A stretch of DNA of 64,000 nt, taken from assembly GCA_033782935.1 (NCBI GenBank), contig JAWQEG010000369.1, positions 2,423,501 through 2,487,500 of the forward strand. Direction: 5' to 3'. Made by a program: the position numbers and the translations under genes. Shown piece by piece: positions 50,532-63,895 of the stretch. Source of the stretch: Petrolisthes cinctipes. Taxonomy: Eukaryota > Arthropoda > Malacostraca > Decapoda > Porcellanidae. The notes under the pieces are model-generated. The model did no database searches, had not been told where the DNA came from, and saw only the letters and a list, made by a program, of their open reading frames with translations. Positions within the stretch are counted from its first letter, which is position 1; every line of letters starts with the position of its first letter.

Positions 50532-51513
50532 TACTCTAACACGGAGTAGGCATGTACAGATCGCTTCTGGAACCCCTAAATATCGAATTTTCGGGTGTTT
50601 TGGGACTGAATTTGAGATATCGACTTTTTGGCACCTAAAAGATCGATTTTTAGCATGTTTTTAGCCTATATTTTGAAAATATTCTAGCACTGTACAGATT
50701 GCTTCTGGGACCCCAAAATATTGAATTTTCGGGTGTTTTGAGCCTGAATTTGAGATATAAACGGGTACAGAAGATACATGCAGATATTGACTTTGGGCAT
50801 CTAAAATAGCGATTTTCAGCATGTTTTGGGCCTGTATTTTGAAAATACTCTAACACTGAGTAGGCATGTACAGATTGCTTCTGGGACCACAAAATATTGA
50901 ATTTTCGGGTGTTTTGAGCCTGAATTTGAGATATAAACGGGTACTGAAGATGCATGCACATATCGACTTTTGTGCACCTAAAAGATCGATTTTCAGTATG
51001 TTTTCAGCATGTATTTTGAAAATACTCTAACACGGAGTAGGCATGTACAGATCGCTTCTGGGACCTTTAAATATCGATTTTTCGGGTGTTTTGGGACTGA
51101 ATTTGAGATATCGACTTTTTGGCACCTAAAAGATCGATTTTTACCATGTTTTTAGCCTATATTTTGAAAATATTCTAGCACTGTACAGATTGCTTCTGGG
51201 ACCCCAAAATATTGAATTTTCGGGTGTTTTAAGCCTGAATTTGAGATATAAACGGGTACAGAAGATACATGCACATATTGACTTTGGGCACCAAAAATAT
51301 CGATTTTCAGCATGTTTTGGGCCTGAATTTTGAAAATACTCTAACACGGAGTAGGCATGTACAGATCGCTTCTGGGACCCCAAAATATCGAATTTTCGGG
51401 TGTTTAGGGCTAGAATTTGAGATATAAACGGGTACAGAAGATGCATGCACATATCGACTTTTGGGCACCTAAAAGATCGATTTTCAGTATGTTTTTGGCC
51501 TGTATTTTGAAAA

Positions 51514-51638
51514 TACTCTAACACGGAGTAGGCATGTACAGATACCTTCTGGGACCCCTAAATATCGAATTTTCGGGTGTTTTGGGACTGAATTTGAGAT
51601 ATCGATTTTCAGCATGTTTTTAGCCTATATTTTGAAAA
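51514..51638. repeat. 125-bp S unit with 23-bp deletion, copy 1
   Basis: The unit reads GAGATATCGATTTTCAGC, where a normal S has GAGATATCGATTTTTTGGC followed by CCTAAAATGTCGATTTT. Twenty-three bases are lost between two copies of TCGATTTT. This removes the GGCACC block. Confidence 0.9.
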
Positions 51639-53132
51639 TATTCTAGCACTGTGTAGGCATGTACAGATTGCTTCTGGGAACCCAAATTATTGAATTTTCG
51701 GGTGTTTTGAGCCTGAATTTGAGATATAAACGGGTACTGAAGATGCATGCACATATCGACTTTTGTGTACCTAAAAGATCGATTTTCAGTATGTTTTGAG
51801 CATGTATTTTGAAAATACTCTAACACGGAGTAGGCATGTACAGATAGCTTCTGGGACCCCTAAATATCGAATTTTCGGGTGTTTTGGGACTGAATTTGAG
51901 ATATAAACGGGTACTGAAGATGCATGCACATATCGACTTTTGTGCACCTAAAAGATCGATTTTCAGTATGTTTTGAGCATGTTTTTTGAAAATACTCTAA
52001 CACGGAGTAGGCATGTACAGATCGATTCTGGGACCCCTAAATATCGAATTTTCGGGTGTTTTGGGACTGAATTTGAGATATCGACTTTTTGGCACCTAAA
52101 AGATCGATTTTTAGCATGTTTTTAGCCTATATTTTGAAAATATTCTAGCACTGTACAGATTGCTTCTGGGACCCCAAAATATTGAATTTTCGGGTGTTTT
52201 GAGCCTGAATTTGAGATATAAACGGGTACAGAAGATACATGCACATATTGACTTTGGGCACCAAAAATATCGATTTTCAGCATGTTTTGGGCCTGAATTT
52301 TGAAAATACTCTAACACGGAGTAGGCATGTACAGATCGCTTCTGGGACCCCAAAATATCGAATTTTCGGGTGTTTAGGGCCAGAATTTGAGATATAAACG
52401 GGTACAGAAGATGCAAGTACATATCGACTTTTGGGCACCTAAAAGATCGATTTTCAGTATGTTTTTGGCCTGTATTTAGAAAATACTCTAACACGGAGTA
52501 AGCATGTACAGATACCTTCTGGGACATCTAAATATCTAATTTTCGGGTGTTTTGGGACTTAATTTGAGATATCGATTTTTTGGCACCTAAAATGTCGATT
52601 TTTAGCATGTTTTTAGCCTATATTTTGAAAATATTCTAGCACTGTGTAAGCATGTACAGATTGCTTCTGGGACCCCAAAATATTGAATTTTCGGATGTTT
52701 TGAGCCTGAATTTGAGATATAAACGGGTACAGAAGATACATGCAGATATTGACTTTGGGCATCTAAAATAGCGATTTTCAGCATGTTATGGGCCTGTATT
52801 TTGAAAATACTCTAACACTGAGTAGGCATGTACAGATTGCTTCTGGGACCACAAAATATTGAATTTTCGGGTGTTTTGAGCCTGAATTTGAGATATATAC
52901 GGGTACTGAAGATGCATGCACATATCGACTTTTGTGCACCTAAAAGATCGATTTTCAGTATGTTTTCAGCATGTATTTTGAAAATACTCTAACACGGAGT
53001 AGGCATGTACAGATCGCTTCTGGGACCTTTAAATATCGAATTTTCGGGTGTTTTGGGACTGAATTTGAGATATCGACTTTTTGGCACCTAAAAGATCGAT
53101 TTTTACCATGTTTTTAGCCTATATTTTGAAAA

Positions 53133-53182
53133 TATTCTAGCACTGTACAGATTGCTTCTGTTTTGAGCATGTTTTTTGAAAA
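53133..53182. repeat. 50-bp remnant unit, instance 2
   Basis: Same joint and same GCATGTTTTTTGAAAA end as instance 1, offset 2651 bp, showing copying of the damaged unit inside the long HOR. Confidence 0.9.
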
Positions 53183-53330
53183 TACTCTAACACGGAGTAG
53201 GCATGTACAGATCGCTTCTGGAACCCCTAAATATCGAATTTTCGGATGTTTTGGGACTGAATTTGAGATATCGACTTTTTGGCACCTAAAAGATCGATTT
53301 TTAGCATGTTTTTAGCCTATATTTTGAAAA

Positions 53331-54322
53331 TATTCTAGCACTGTACAGATTGCTTCTGGGACCCCAAAATATTGAATTTTCGGGTGTTTTGAGCCTGAAT
53401 TTGAGATATAAACGGGTACAGAAGATACATGCACATATTGACTTTGGGCACCAAAAATATCGATTTTCAGCATGTTTTGGGCCTGAATTTTGAAAATACT
53501 CTAACACGGAGTAGGCATGTACAGATCGCTTCTGGGACCCCAAAATATCGAATTTTCGGGTGTTTAGGGCCAGAATTTGAGATATAAACGGGTACAGAAG
53601 ATGCATGTACATATCGACTTTTGGGCACCTAAAAGATCGATTTTCAGTATGTTTTTGGCCTGTATTTAGAAAATACTCTAACACGGAGTAAGCATGTACA
53701 GATACCTTCTGGGACCTCTAAATATCTAATTTTCGGGTGTTTTGGGACTTAATTTGAGATATCGATTTTTTGGCACCGAAAATGTCGATTTTTAGCATGT
53801 TTTTAGCCTATATTTTGAAAATATTCTAGCACTGTGTAGGCATGTACAGATTGCTTCTGGGACCCCAAAATATTGAATTTTCGGATGTTTTGAGCCTGAA
53901 TTTGAGATATAAACGGGTACAGAAGATACATGCAGATATTGACTTTGGGCATCTAAAATAGCGATTTTCAGCATGTTTTGGGCCTGTATTTTGAAAATAC
54001 TCTAACATTGAGTAGGCATGTACAGATTGCTTCTGGGACCACAAAATATTGAATTTTCGGGGGTTTTGAGCCTGAATTTGAGATATAAACGGGTACTGAA
54101 GATGCATGCACATATCGACTTTTGTGCACCTAAAAGATCGATTTTCAGTATGTTTTCAGCATGTATTTTGAAAATACTCTAACACGGAGTAGGCATGTAC
54201 AGATCGCTTCTGGAACCTTTAAATATCGAATTTCCGGGTGTTTTGGGACTGAATTTGAGATATCGACTTTTTGGCACCTAAAAGATCGATTTTTAGCATG
54301 TTTTTAGCCTATATTTTGAAAA
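53331..54322. repeat. 992-bp segment missing from HOR copy 2
   Basis: Units are L-delta10-L2-S and L1-L3-S. On either side the two long HOR copies align, at offset 7119 on the left and 6127 on the right, and both map to 60450. The segment ends with an S that is followed by a near-identical L-delta10, as expected for unequal crossover or deletion between similar trimers. The exact breakpoint cannot be fixed; it lies between about 53183 and 54489. Confidence 0.85.
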
Positions 54323-57300
54323 TATTCTAGCACTGTACAGATTGCTTCTGGGACCCCAAAATATTGAATTTTCGGGTGTTTTGAGCCTGAATTTGAGATA
54401 TAAACGGGTACAGAAGATACATGCACATATTGACTTTGGGCACCAAAAATATCGATTTTCAGCATGTTTTGGGCCTGAATTTTGAAAATACTCTAACACG
54501 GAGTAGGCATGTACAGATCGCTTCTGGGACCCCGAAATATCGAATTTTCGGGAGTTTAGGGCCAGAATTTGAGATATAAACGGGTACAGAAGATGCTTGC
54601 ACATATCGACTTTTGGGCACCTAAAAGATCGATTTTCAGTATGTTTTTGGCCTGTATTTTGAAAATACTCTAACACGGAGTAGGCATGTACAGATACCTT
54701 CTGGGACCCCAAAATATCGAATTTTCGGGTGTTTTGGGACTGAATTTGAGATATAAACGGGTACTGAAGATTCATGCACATATCGACTTTTGTGTACCTA
54801 AAAGATCGATTTTCAGTATGTTTTTGGCCTGTATTTTGAAAATACTCTAACACGGAGTAGGCATGTACAGATACCTTCTGGGACCCCTAAATATCGAATT
54901 TTCGGGTGTTTTGGGACTGAATTTGAGATATCGACTTTTTGGCACCTAAAAGATCGATTTTTAGCATGTTTTTAGCCTATATTTTGAAAATATTCTAGCA
55001 CTGTACAGATTGCTTCTGGGACCCCAAAATATTGAATTTTCGGGTTTTTGAGCCTGAATTTGAGATATAAACGGGTACAGAAGATACATGCACATATTGA
55101 CTTTGGGCATCTAAAATATCGATTTTCAGCATGTTTTGGGCCTGAACTTTGAAAATACTCTAACACGGAGTAGGCATGTACAGATCGCTTCTGGGACCCC
55201 AAAATATTGAATTTTCGGGTGTTTTGAGCCTGAATTTGAGATATAAACGGGTACTGAAGATGCATGCACATATCGACTTTTGTGTACCTAAAAGATCGAT
55301 TTTCAGTATGTTTTGAGCATGTATTTTGAAAATACTCTAACACGGAGTAGGCATGTACAGATAGCTTCTGGGACCCCTAAATATCGAATTTTCGGGTGTT
55401 TTGGGACTGAATTTGAGATATCGACTTTTTGGCACCTAAAAGATCGATTTTTAGCATGTTTTTAGCCTATATTTTGAAAATATTCTAGCACTGTACAGAT
55501 TGCTTCTGGGACCCCAAAATATTGAATTTTCGGGTTTTTGAGCCTGAATTTGAGATATAAACGGGTACAGAAGATACATGCACATATTGACTTTGGGCAT
55601 CTAAAATATCGATTTTCAGCATGTTTTGGGCCTGTATTTTGAAAATACTCTAACACTGAGTAGGCATGTACAGATCGCTTCTGGGACCACTAAATATCGA
55701 ATTTTCGGGTGTTTTGGGACTGAATTTGAGATATTGACTTTTTGGCACCTAAAAGATCGATTTTTAGCATGTTTTTAGCCTATATTTTGAAAATATTCTA
55801 GCTCTGTACAGATTGCTTCTGGGACCCCAAAATATTGAATTTTCGGGTGTTTTGAGCCTGAATTTGAGATATAAACGGGTACAGAAGATACATGCACATA
55901 TTGACTTTGGGCACCAAAAATATCGATTTTCAGCATTTTTTGGGCCTGAATTTTGAAAATACTCTAACACGGAGTAGGCATGTACAGATCGCTTCTGTGA
56001 CCCCAAAATATCGAATTTTCGGGTGTTTAGGGCCAGAATTTGAGATATAAACGGGTACAGAAGATGCATGTACATATCGACTTTTGGGCACCTAAAAGAT
56101 CGATTTTCAGTATGTTTTTGGCCTGTATTTAGAAAATACTCTAACACGGAGTAAGCATGTACAGATACCTTCTGGGACCTCTAAATATCGAATTTTCGGG
56201 TGTTTTGGGACTGAATTTGAGATATCGATTTTTTGGCACCTAAAATGTCGATTTTTAGCATGTTTTTAGCCTATATTTTGAAAATATTCTAGCACTGTGT
56301 AGGCATGTACAGATTGCTTCTGGGACCCCAAAATATTGAATTTTCGGATGTTTTGAGATTGAATTTGAGATATAAACGGGTACAGAAGATACATGCAGAT
56401 ATTGACTTTGGGCATCTAAAATAGCGATTTTCAGCATGTTTTGGGCCTGTATTTTGAAAATACTCTAACACTGAGTAGGCATGTACAGATTGCTTCTGGG
56501 ACCACAAAATATTGAATTTTCGGGTGTTTTGAGCCTGAATTTGAGATATAAACGGGTACTGAAGATGCATGCACATATCGACTTTTGTGCACCTAAAAGA
56601 TCGATTTTCAGTATGTTTTGAGCATGTATTTTGAAAATACTCTAACACGGAGTAGGCATGTACAGATACCTTCTGGGACCTTTAAATATCGAATTTTCGG
56701 GTGTTTTGGGACTGAATTTGAGATATCGACTTTTTGGCACCTAAAAGATCGATTTTTACCATTATTTTAGCCTATATTTTGAAAATATTCTAGCACTGTA
56801 CAGATTGCTTCTGGGACCCCAAAATATTGAATTTTCGGGTGTTTTGAGCCTGAATTTGAGATATAAACGGGTACAGAAGATACATGCACATATTGACTTT
56901 GGGCACCAAAAATATCGATTTTCAGCATGTTTTGGGCCTGAATTTTGAAAATACTCTAACACGGAGTAGGCATGTACAGATCGCTTCTGGGACCCCAAAA
57001 TATCGAATTTTCCGGTGTTTAGGGCCAGAATTTGAGATATAAACGGGTACAGAAGATGCATGCACATATCGACTTTTGGGCACCTAAAAGATCGATTTTC
57101 AGTATGTTTTTGGCCTGTATTTTGAAAATACTCTAACACGGAGTAGGCATGTACAGATACCTTCTGGGACCTCTAAATATCGAATTTTCGGGTGTTTTGG
57201 GACTGAATTTGAGATATCGATTTTTTGGCACCTAAAATGTCGATTTTCAGCATGTTTTCAGCCTATATTTTGAAAATATTCTAGCACTGTGTAGGCATGT

Positions 57301-57777
57301 ACAGATTGCTTCTGGGACCCCAAAATATTGAATTTTCGGATGTTTTGAGCCTGAATTTGAGATATAAACGGGTACAGAAGATACATGCAGATATTGACTT
57401 TGGGCATCTAAAATAGCGATTTTCAGCATGTTTTGGGCCTGTATTTTGAAAATACTCTAACACTGAGTAGGCATGTACAGATTGCTTCTGGGACCACAAA
57501 ATATTGAATTTTCGGGTGTTTTGAGCCTGAATTTGAGATATAAACGGGTAATGAAGATGCATGCACATATCGACTTTTGTGCACCTAAAAGATCGATTTT
57601 CAGTATGTTTTCAGCATGTATTTTGAAAATACTCTAACACGGAGTAGGCATGTACAGATCGCTTCTGGGACCTTTAAATATCGAATTTTCGGGTGTTTTG
57701 GGACTGAATTTGAGATATCGACTTTTTGGCACCTAAAAGATCGATTTTTACCATGTTTTTAGCCTATATTTTGAAAA

Positions 57778-57827
57778 TATTCTAGCACTGTACAGATTGC
57801 TTCTGTTTTGAGCATGTTTTTTGAAAA
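57778..57827. repeat. 50-bp remnant unit, instance 3
   Basis: Same joint as instance 1, offset 7296. The next S unit reads AACACGTAGTAGG, a private change. Confidence 0.9.
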
Positions 57828-58632
57828 TACTCTAACACGTAGTAGGCATGTACAGATCGCTTCTGGGACCCCTAAATATCGAATTTTCGGGTGTTTTGGG
57901 ACTGAATTTGAGATATCGACTTTTTGGCACCTAAAAGATCGATTTTTAGCATGTTTTTAGCCTATATTTTGAAAATATTCTAGCACTGTACAGATTGCTT
58001 CTGGGACCACAAAATATTGAATTTTCGGGTGTTTTGAGCCTGAATTTGAGATATAAACGGGTACTGAAGATGCATGCACATATCGACTTTTGTGCACCTA
58101 AAAGATCGATTTTCAGTATGTTTTCAGCATGTATTTTGAAAATACTCTAACACGGAGTAGGCATGTACAGATCGCTTCTGGGACCTTTAAATATCGAATT
58201 TTCGGGTGTTTTGGGACTGAATTTGAGATATCGACTTTTTGGCACCTAAAAGATCGATTTTTACCATGTTTTTAGCCTATATTTTGAAAATATTCTAGCA
58301 CTGTACAGATTGCTTCTGGACCCCAAAATATTGAATTTTCGGGTGTTTTAAGCCTCAATTTGAGATATAAACGGGTAAAGAAGATACATGCACATATTGA
58401 CTTTGGGCACCAAAAATATCGATTTTCAGCATGTTTTGGGCCTGAATTTTGAAAATACTCTAACACGGAGTAGGCATGTACAGATCGCTTCTGGGACCCC
58501 AAAATATCGAATTTTCGGGTGTTTAGGGCCAGAATTTGAGATATAAACGGGTACAGAAGATGCATGCACATATCGACTTTTGGGCACCTAAAAGATCGAT
58601 TTTCAGTATGTTTTTGGCCTGTATTTTGAAAA

Positions 58633-58757
58633 TACTCTAACACGGAGTAGGCATGTACAGATACCTTCTGGGACCCCTAAATATCGAATTTTCGGGTGTT
58701 TTGGGACTGAATTTGAGATATCGATTTTCAGCATGTTTTTAGCCTATATTTTGAAAA
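58633..58757. repeat. 125-bp S unit with 23-bp deletion, copy 2
   Basis: Identical joint at offset 7119 in the second copy of the long HOR, followed by the same L3 with GGGAACCCAAATTATTG. Here its start reads GCACTTTGTAGG instead of GCACTGTGTAGG. Confidence 0.9.
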
Positions 58758-60251
58758 TATTCTAGCACTTTGTAGGCATGTACAGATTGCTTCTGGGAAC
58801 CCAAATTATTGAATTTTCGGGTGTTTTGAGCCTGAATTTGAGATATAAACGGGTACTGAAGATGCATGCACATATCGACTTTTGTGTACCTAAAAGATCG
58901 ATTTTCAGTATGTTTTGAGCATGTATTTTGAAAATACTCTAACACGGAGTAGGCATGTACAGATAGCTTCTGGGACCCCTAAATATCGAATTTTCGGGTG
59001 TTTTGGGACTGAATTTGAGATATAAACGGGTACTGAAGATGCATGCACATATCGACTTTTGTGCACCTAAAAGATCGATTTTCAGTATGTTTTGAGCATG
59101 TTTTTTGAAAATACTCTAACACGGAGTAGGCATGTACAGATCGATTCTGGGACCCCTAAATATCGAATTTTCGGGTGTTTTGGGACTGAATTTGAGATAT
59201 CGACTTTTTGGCACCTAAAAGATCGATTTTTAGCATGTTTTTAGCCTATATTTTGAAAATATTCTAGCACTGTACAGATTGCTTCTGGGACCCCAAAATA
59301 TTGAATTTTCGGGTGTTTTGAGCCTGAATTTGAGATATAAACGGGTACAGAAGATACATGCACATATTGACTTTGGGCACCAAAAATATCGATTTTCAGC
59401 ATGTTTTGGGCCTGAATTTTGAAAATACTCTAACACGGAGTAGGCATGTACAGATCGCTTCTGGGACCCCAAAATATCGAATTTTCGGGTGTTTAGGGCC
59501 AGAATTTGAGATATAAACGGGTACAGAAGATGCAAGTACATATCGACTTTTGGGCACCTAAAAGATCGATTTTCAGTATGTTTTTGGCCTGTATTTAGAA
59601 AATACTCTAACACGGAGTAAGCATGTACAGATACCTTCTGGGACCTCTAAATATCTAATTTTCGGGTGTTTTGGGACTTAATTTGAGATATCGATTTTTT
59701 GGCACCTAAAATGTCGATTTTTAGCATGTTTTTAGCCTATATTTTGAAAATATTCTAGCACTGTGTAAGCATGTACAGATTGCTTCTGGGACCCCAAAAT
59801 ATTGAATTTTCGGATGTTTTGAGCCTGAATTTGAGATATAAACGGGTACAGAAGATATATGCAGATATTGACTTTGGGCATCTAAAATAGCGATTTTCAG
59901 CATGTTATGGGCCTGTATTTTGAAAATACTCTAACACTGAGTAGGCATGTACAGATTGCTTCTGGGACCACAAAATATTTAATTTTCGGGTGTTTTGAGC
60001 CTGAATTTGAGATATATACGGGTACTGAAGATGCATGCACATATCGACTTTTGTGCACCTAAAAGATCGATTTTCAGTATGTTTTCAGCATGTATTTTGA
60101 AAATACTCTAACACGGAGTAGGCATGTACAGATCGCTTCTGGGACCTTTAAATATCGAATTTTCGGGTGTTTTGGGACTGAATTTGAGATATCGACTTTT
60201 TGGCACCTAAAAGATCGATTTTTACCATGTTTTTAGCCTATATTTTGAAAA

Positions 60252-60301
60252 TATTCTAGCACTGTACAGATTGCTTCTGTTTTGAGCATGTTTTTTGAAA
60301 A
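60252..60301. repeat. 50-bp remnant unit, instance 4
   Basis: Same joint as instance 2, offset 7119, in the shortened copy of the long HOR. Confidence 0.9.
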
Positions 60302-63300
60302 TACTCTAACACGGAGTAGGCATGTACAGATCGCTTCTGGAACCCCTAAATATCGAATTTTCGGGTGTTTTGGGACTGAATTTGAGATATCGACTTTTTG
60401 GCACCTAAAAGATCGATTTTTAGCATGTTTTTAGCCTATATTTTGAAAATATTCTAGCACTGTACAGATTGCTTCTGGGACCCCAAAATATTGAATTTTC
60501 GGGTGTTTTGAGCCTGAATTTGAGATATAAACGGGTACAGAAGATACATGCACATATTGACTTTGGGCACCAAAAATATCGATTTTCAGCATGTTTTGGG
60601 CCTGAATTTTGAAAATACTCTAACACGGAGTAGGCATGTACAGATCGCTTCTGGGACCCCGAAATATCGAATTTTCGGGAGTTTAGGGCCAGAATTTGAG
60701 ATATAAACGGGTACAGAAGATGCTTGCACATATCGACTTTTGGGCACCTAAAAGATCGATTTTCAGTATGTTTTTGGCCTGTATTTTGAAAATACTCTAA
60801 CACGGAGTAGGCATGTACAGATACCTTCTGGGACCCCAAAATATCGAATTTTCGGGTGTTTTGGGACTGAATTTGAGATATAAACGGGTACTGAAGATTC
60901 ATGCACATATCAACTTTTGTGTACCTAAAAGATCGATTTTCAGTATGTTTTGAGCATGTATTTTGAAAATACTCTAACACGGAGTAGGCATGTACAGATA
61001 GCTTCTGGGACCCCTAAATATCGAATTTTCGGGTGTTTTTGGGACTGAATTTGAAATATCGACTTTTTGGCACCTAAAAGATCGATTTTTAGCATGTTTT
61101 TAGCCTATATTTTGAAAATATTCTAGCACTGTACAGATTGCTTCTGGGACCCCAAAATATTGAATTTTCGGGTTTTTGAGCCTGAATTTGAGATATAAAC
61201 GGGTACAGAAGATACATGCACATATTGACTTTGGGCATCTAAAATATCGATTATCAGCATGTTTTGGGCCTGAACTTTGAAAATACTCTAACACGGAGTA
61301 GGCATGTACAGATCGCTTCTGGGACCCCAAAATATTGAATTTTCGGGTGTTTTGAGCCTGAATTTGAGATATAAACGGGTACTGAAGATGCATGCACATA
61401 TCGACTTTTGTGTACCTAAAAGATCGATTTTCAGTATGTTTTGAGCATGTATTTTGAAAATACTCTAACACGGAGTAGGCATGTACAGATAGCTTCTGGG
61501 ACCCCTAAATATCGAATTTTCGGGTGTTTTGGGACTGAATTTGAGATATCGACTTTTTGGCACCTAAAAGATCGATTTTTAGCATGTTTTTAGCCTATAT
61601 TTTGAAAATATTCTAGCACTGTACAGATTGCTTCTGGGACCCCAAAATATTGAATTTTCGGGTTTTTGAGCCTGAATTTGAGATATAAACGGGTACAGAA
61701 GATACATGCACATATTGACTTTGGGCATCTAAAATATCGATTTTCAGCATGTTTTGGGCCTGTATTTTGAAAATACTCTAACACTGAGTAGGCATGTACA
61801 GATCGCTTCTGGGACCCCTAAATATCGAATTTTCGGGTGTTTTGGGACTGAATTTGAGATATTGACTTTTTGGCACCTAAAAGATCGATTTTTAGCATGT
61901 TTTTAGCCTATATTTTGAAAATATTCTAGCACTGTACAGATTGCTTCTGGGACCCCAAAATATTGAATTTTCGGGTGTTTTGAGCCTGAATTTGAGATAT
62001 AAACGGGTACAGAAGATACATGCACATATTGACTTTGGGCACCAAAAATATCGATTTTCAGCATTTTTTGGGCCTGAATTTTGAAAATACTCTAACACGG
62101 AGTAGGCATGTACAGATCGCTTCTGTGACCCCAAAATATCGAATTTTCGGGTGTTTAGGGCCAGAATTTGAGATATAAACGGGTACAGAAGATGCATGTA
62201 CATATCGACTTTTGGGCACCTAAAAGATCGATTTTCAGTATGTTTTTGGCCTGTATTTAGAAAATACTCTAACACGGAGTAAGCATGTACAGATACCTTC
62301 TGGGACCTCTAAATATCGAATTTTCGGGTGTTTTGGGACTGAATTTGAGATATCGATTTTTTGGCACCTAAAATGTCGATTTTTAGCATGTTTTTAGCCT
62401 ATATTTTGAAAATATTCTAGCACTGTGTAGGCATGTACAGATTGCTTCTGGGACCCCAAAATATTGAATTTTCGGATGTTTTGAGATTGAATTTGAGATA
62501 TAAACAGGTACAGAAGATACATGCAGATATTGACTTTGGGCATCTAAAATAGCGATTTTCAGCATGTTTTGGGCCTGTATTTTGAAAATACTCTAACACT
62601 GAGTAGGCATATACAGATTGCTTCTGGGACCACAAAATATTGAATTTTCGGGTGTTTTGAGCCTGAATTTGAGATATAAACGGGTACTGAAGATGCATGC
62701 ACATATCGACTTTTGTGCACCTAAAAGATCGATTTTCAGTATGTTTTGAGCATGTATTTTGAAAATACTCTAACACGGAGTAGGCATGTACAGATACCTT
62801 CTGGGACCTTTAAATATCGAATTTTCGGGTGTTTTGGGACTGAATTTGAGATATCGACTTTTTGGCACCTAAAAGATCGATTTTTACCATTATTTTAGCC
62901 TATATTTTGAAAATATTCTAGCACTGTACAGATTGCTTCTGGGACCCCAAAATATTGAATTTTCGGGTGTTTTGAGCCTGAATTTGAGATATAAACGGGT
63001 ACAGAAGATACATGCACATATTGACTTTGGGCACCAAAAATATCGATTTTCAGCATGTTTGGGGCCTGAATTTTGAAAATACTCTAACACGGAGTAGGCA
63101 TGTACAGATCGCTTCTGGGACCCCAAAATATCGAATTTTCGGGTGTTTAGGGCCAGAATTTGAGATATAAACGGGTACAGAAGATGCATGCACATATCGA
63201 CTTTTGGGCACCTAAAAGATCGATTTTCAGTATGTTTTTGGCCTGTATTTTGAAAATACTCTAACACGGAGTAGGCATGTACAGATACCTTCTGGGACCT

Positions 63301-63404
63301 CTAAATATCGAATTTTCGGGTGTTTTGGGACTGAATTTGAGATATCGATTTTTTGGCACCTAAAATGTCGATTTTCAGCATGTTTTTAGCCTATATTTTG
63401 AAAA

Positions 63405-63895
63405 TATTCTAGCACTGTGTAGGCATGTACAGATTGCTTCTGGGACCCCAAAATATTGAATTTTCGGGTGTTTTGGGCCTGAATTTGAGATATAAACGGG
63501 TACTGAAGATGCATGCACATATCGACTTTTGTGCACCTAAAAGATCGATTTTCAGTATGTTTTGAGCATGTATTTTGAAAATACTCTAACACGGAGTAGG
63601 CATGTACAGATCGCTTCTGGGACCCCTAAATATCGAATTTTCGGGTGTTTTGGGACTGAATTTGAGATATCGACTTTTTGGCACCTAAAAGATCGATTTT
63701 TAGCATGTTTTTAGCCTATATTTTGAAAATATTCTAGCACTGTACAGATTGCTTCTGGGACCCCAAAATATTGAATTTTCGGGTGTTTTGAGCCTGAATT
63801 TGAGATATAAACGGGTACAGATGATACATGCACATATTGACTTTGGGCACCAAAAATATCGATTTTCAGCATGTTTTGGGCCTGAATTTTGAAAA
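63405..63895. repeat. L3-S and L-delta10 following the long HOR
   Basis: Units are L3 (63405-63581, with TTTTGGGCCTG), S (63582-63729) and L-delta10 (63730-63895, with GTACAGATGATACATGC, a mark also seen at 40150 and 43770). Copy 1 of the long HOR has L1 with CGGATG at the matching place, so the HOR ends at 63404. Confidence 0.85.

Larger units (their letters stand above)
49981..57276. repeat. 7296-bp HOR, copy 1
   Basis: This long unit contains trimers with CGGATGTTTTGAG, ATGCAGATATTGAC and AAAATAGCGATTTTC marks, the 50-bp remnant units (50482, 53133), the 125-bp S (51514-51638) and L4 units (51816, 54666). A sub-block recurs internally at an offset of about 2651 bp (49981 onward against 52632 onward). 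The start of copy 2 at 57277 is set by the offset 7296. Confidence 0.87.
57277..63404. repeat. 7296-bp HOR, copy 2 (6128 bp, two internal losses)
   Basis: Offset from copy 1 is 7296 up to about 57.9 kb, 7119 from about 58.3 to 60.4 kb, and 6127-6128 from 60450 to 63404. The steps equal loss of one long unit (176 bp, plus one base at about 58318, CTTCTGGACCCC) and loss of 992 bp corresponding to about 53331-54322. Total 7296 - 6128 = 1168 = 992 + 176. All marks of copy 1 are otherwise present. Confidence 0.87.

Noticed and set aside
54293..54853. Minus-strand open frame of 186 codons, with a copy at 60420-60980 and many 60-178-codon relatives
   Set aside because: The frames follow the repeat. 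L2 and L3 are 177 bp and the trimer is 501 bp, both multiples of three, so a stop-free frame is carried across units. All are broken by S or L1 units, show no domain, and lack any gene context. Marks vary as in non-coding satellite, not as synonymous change.
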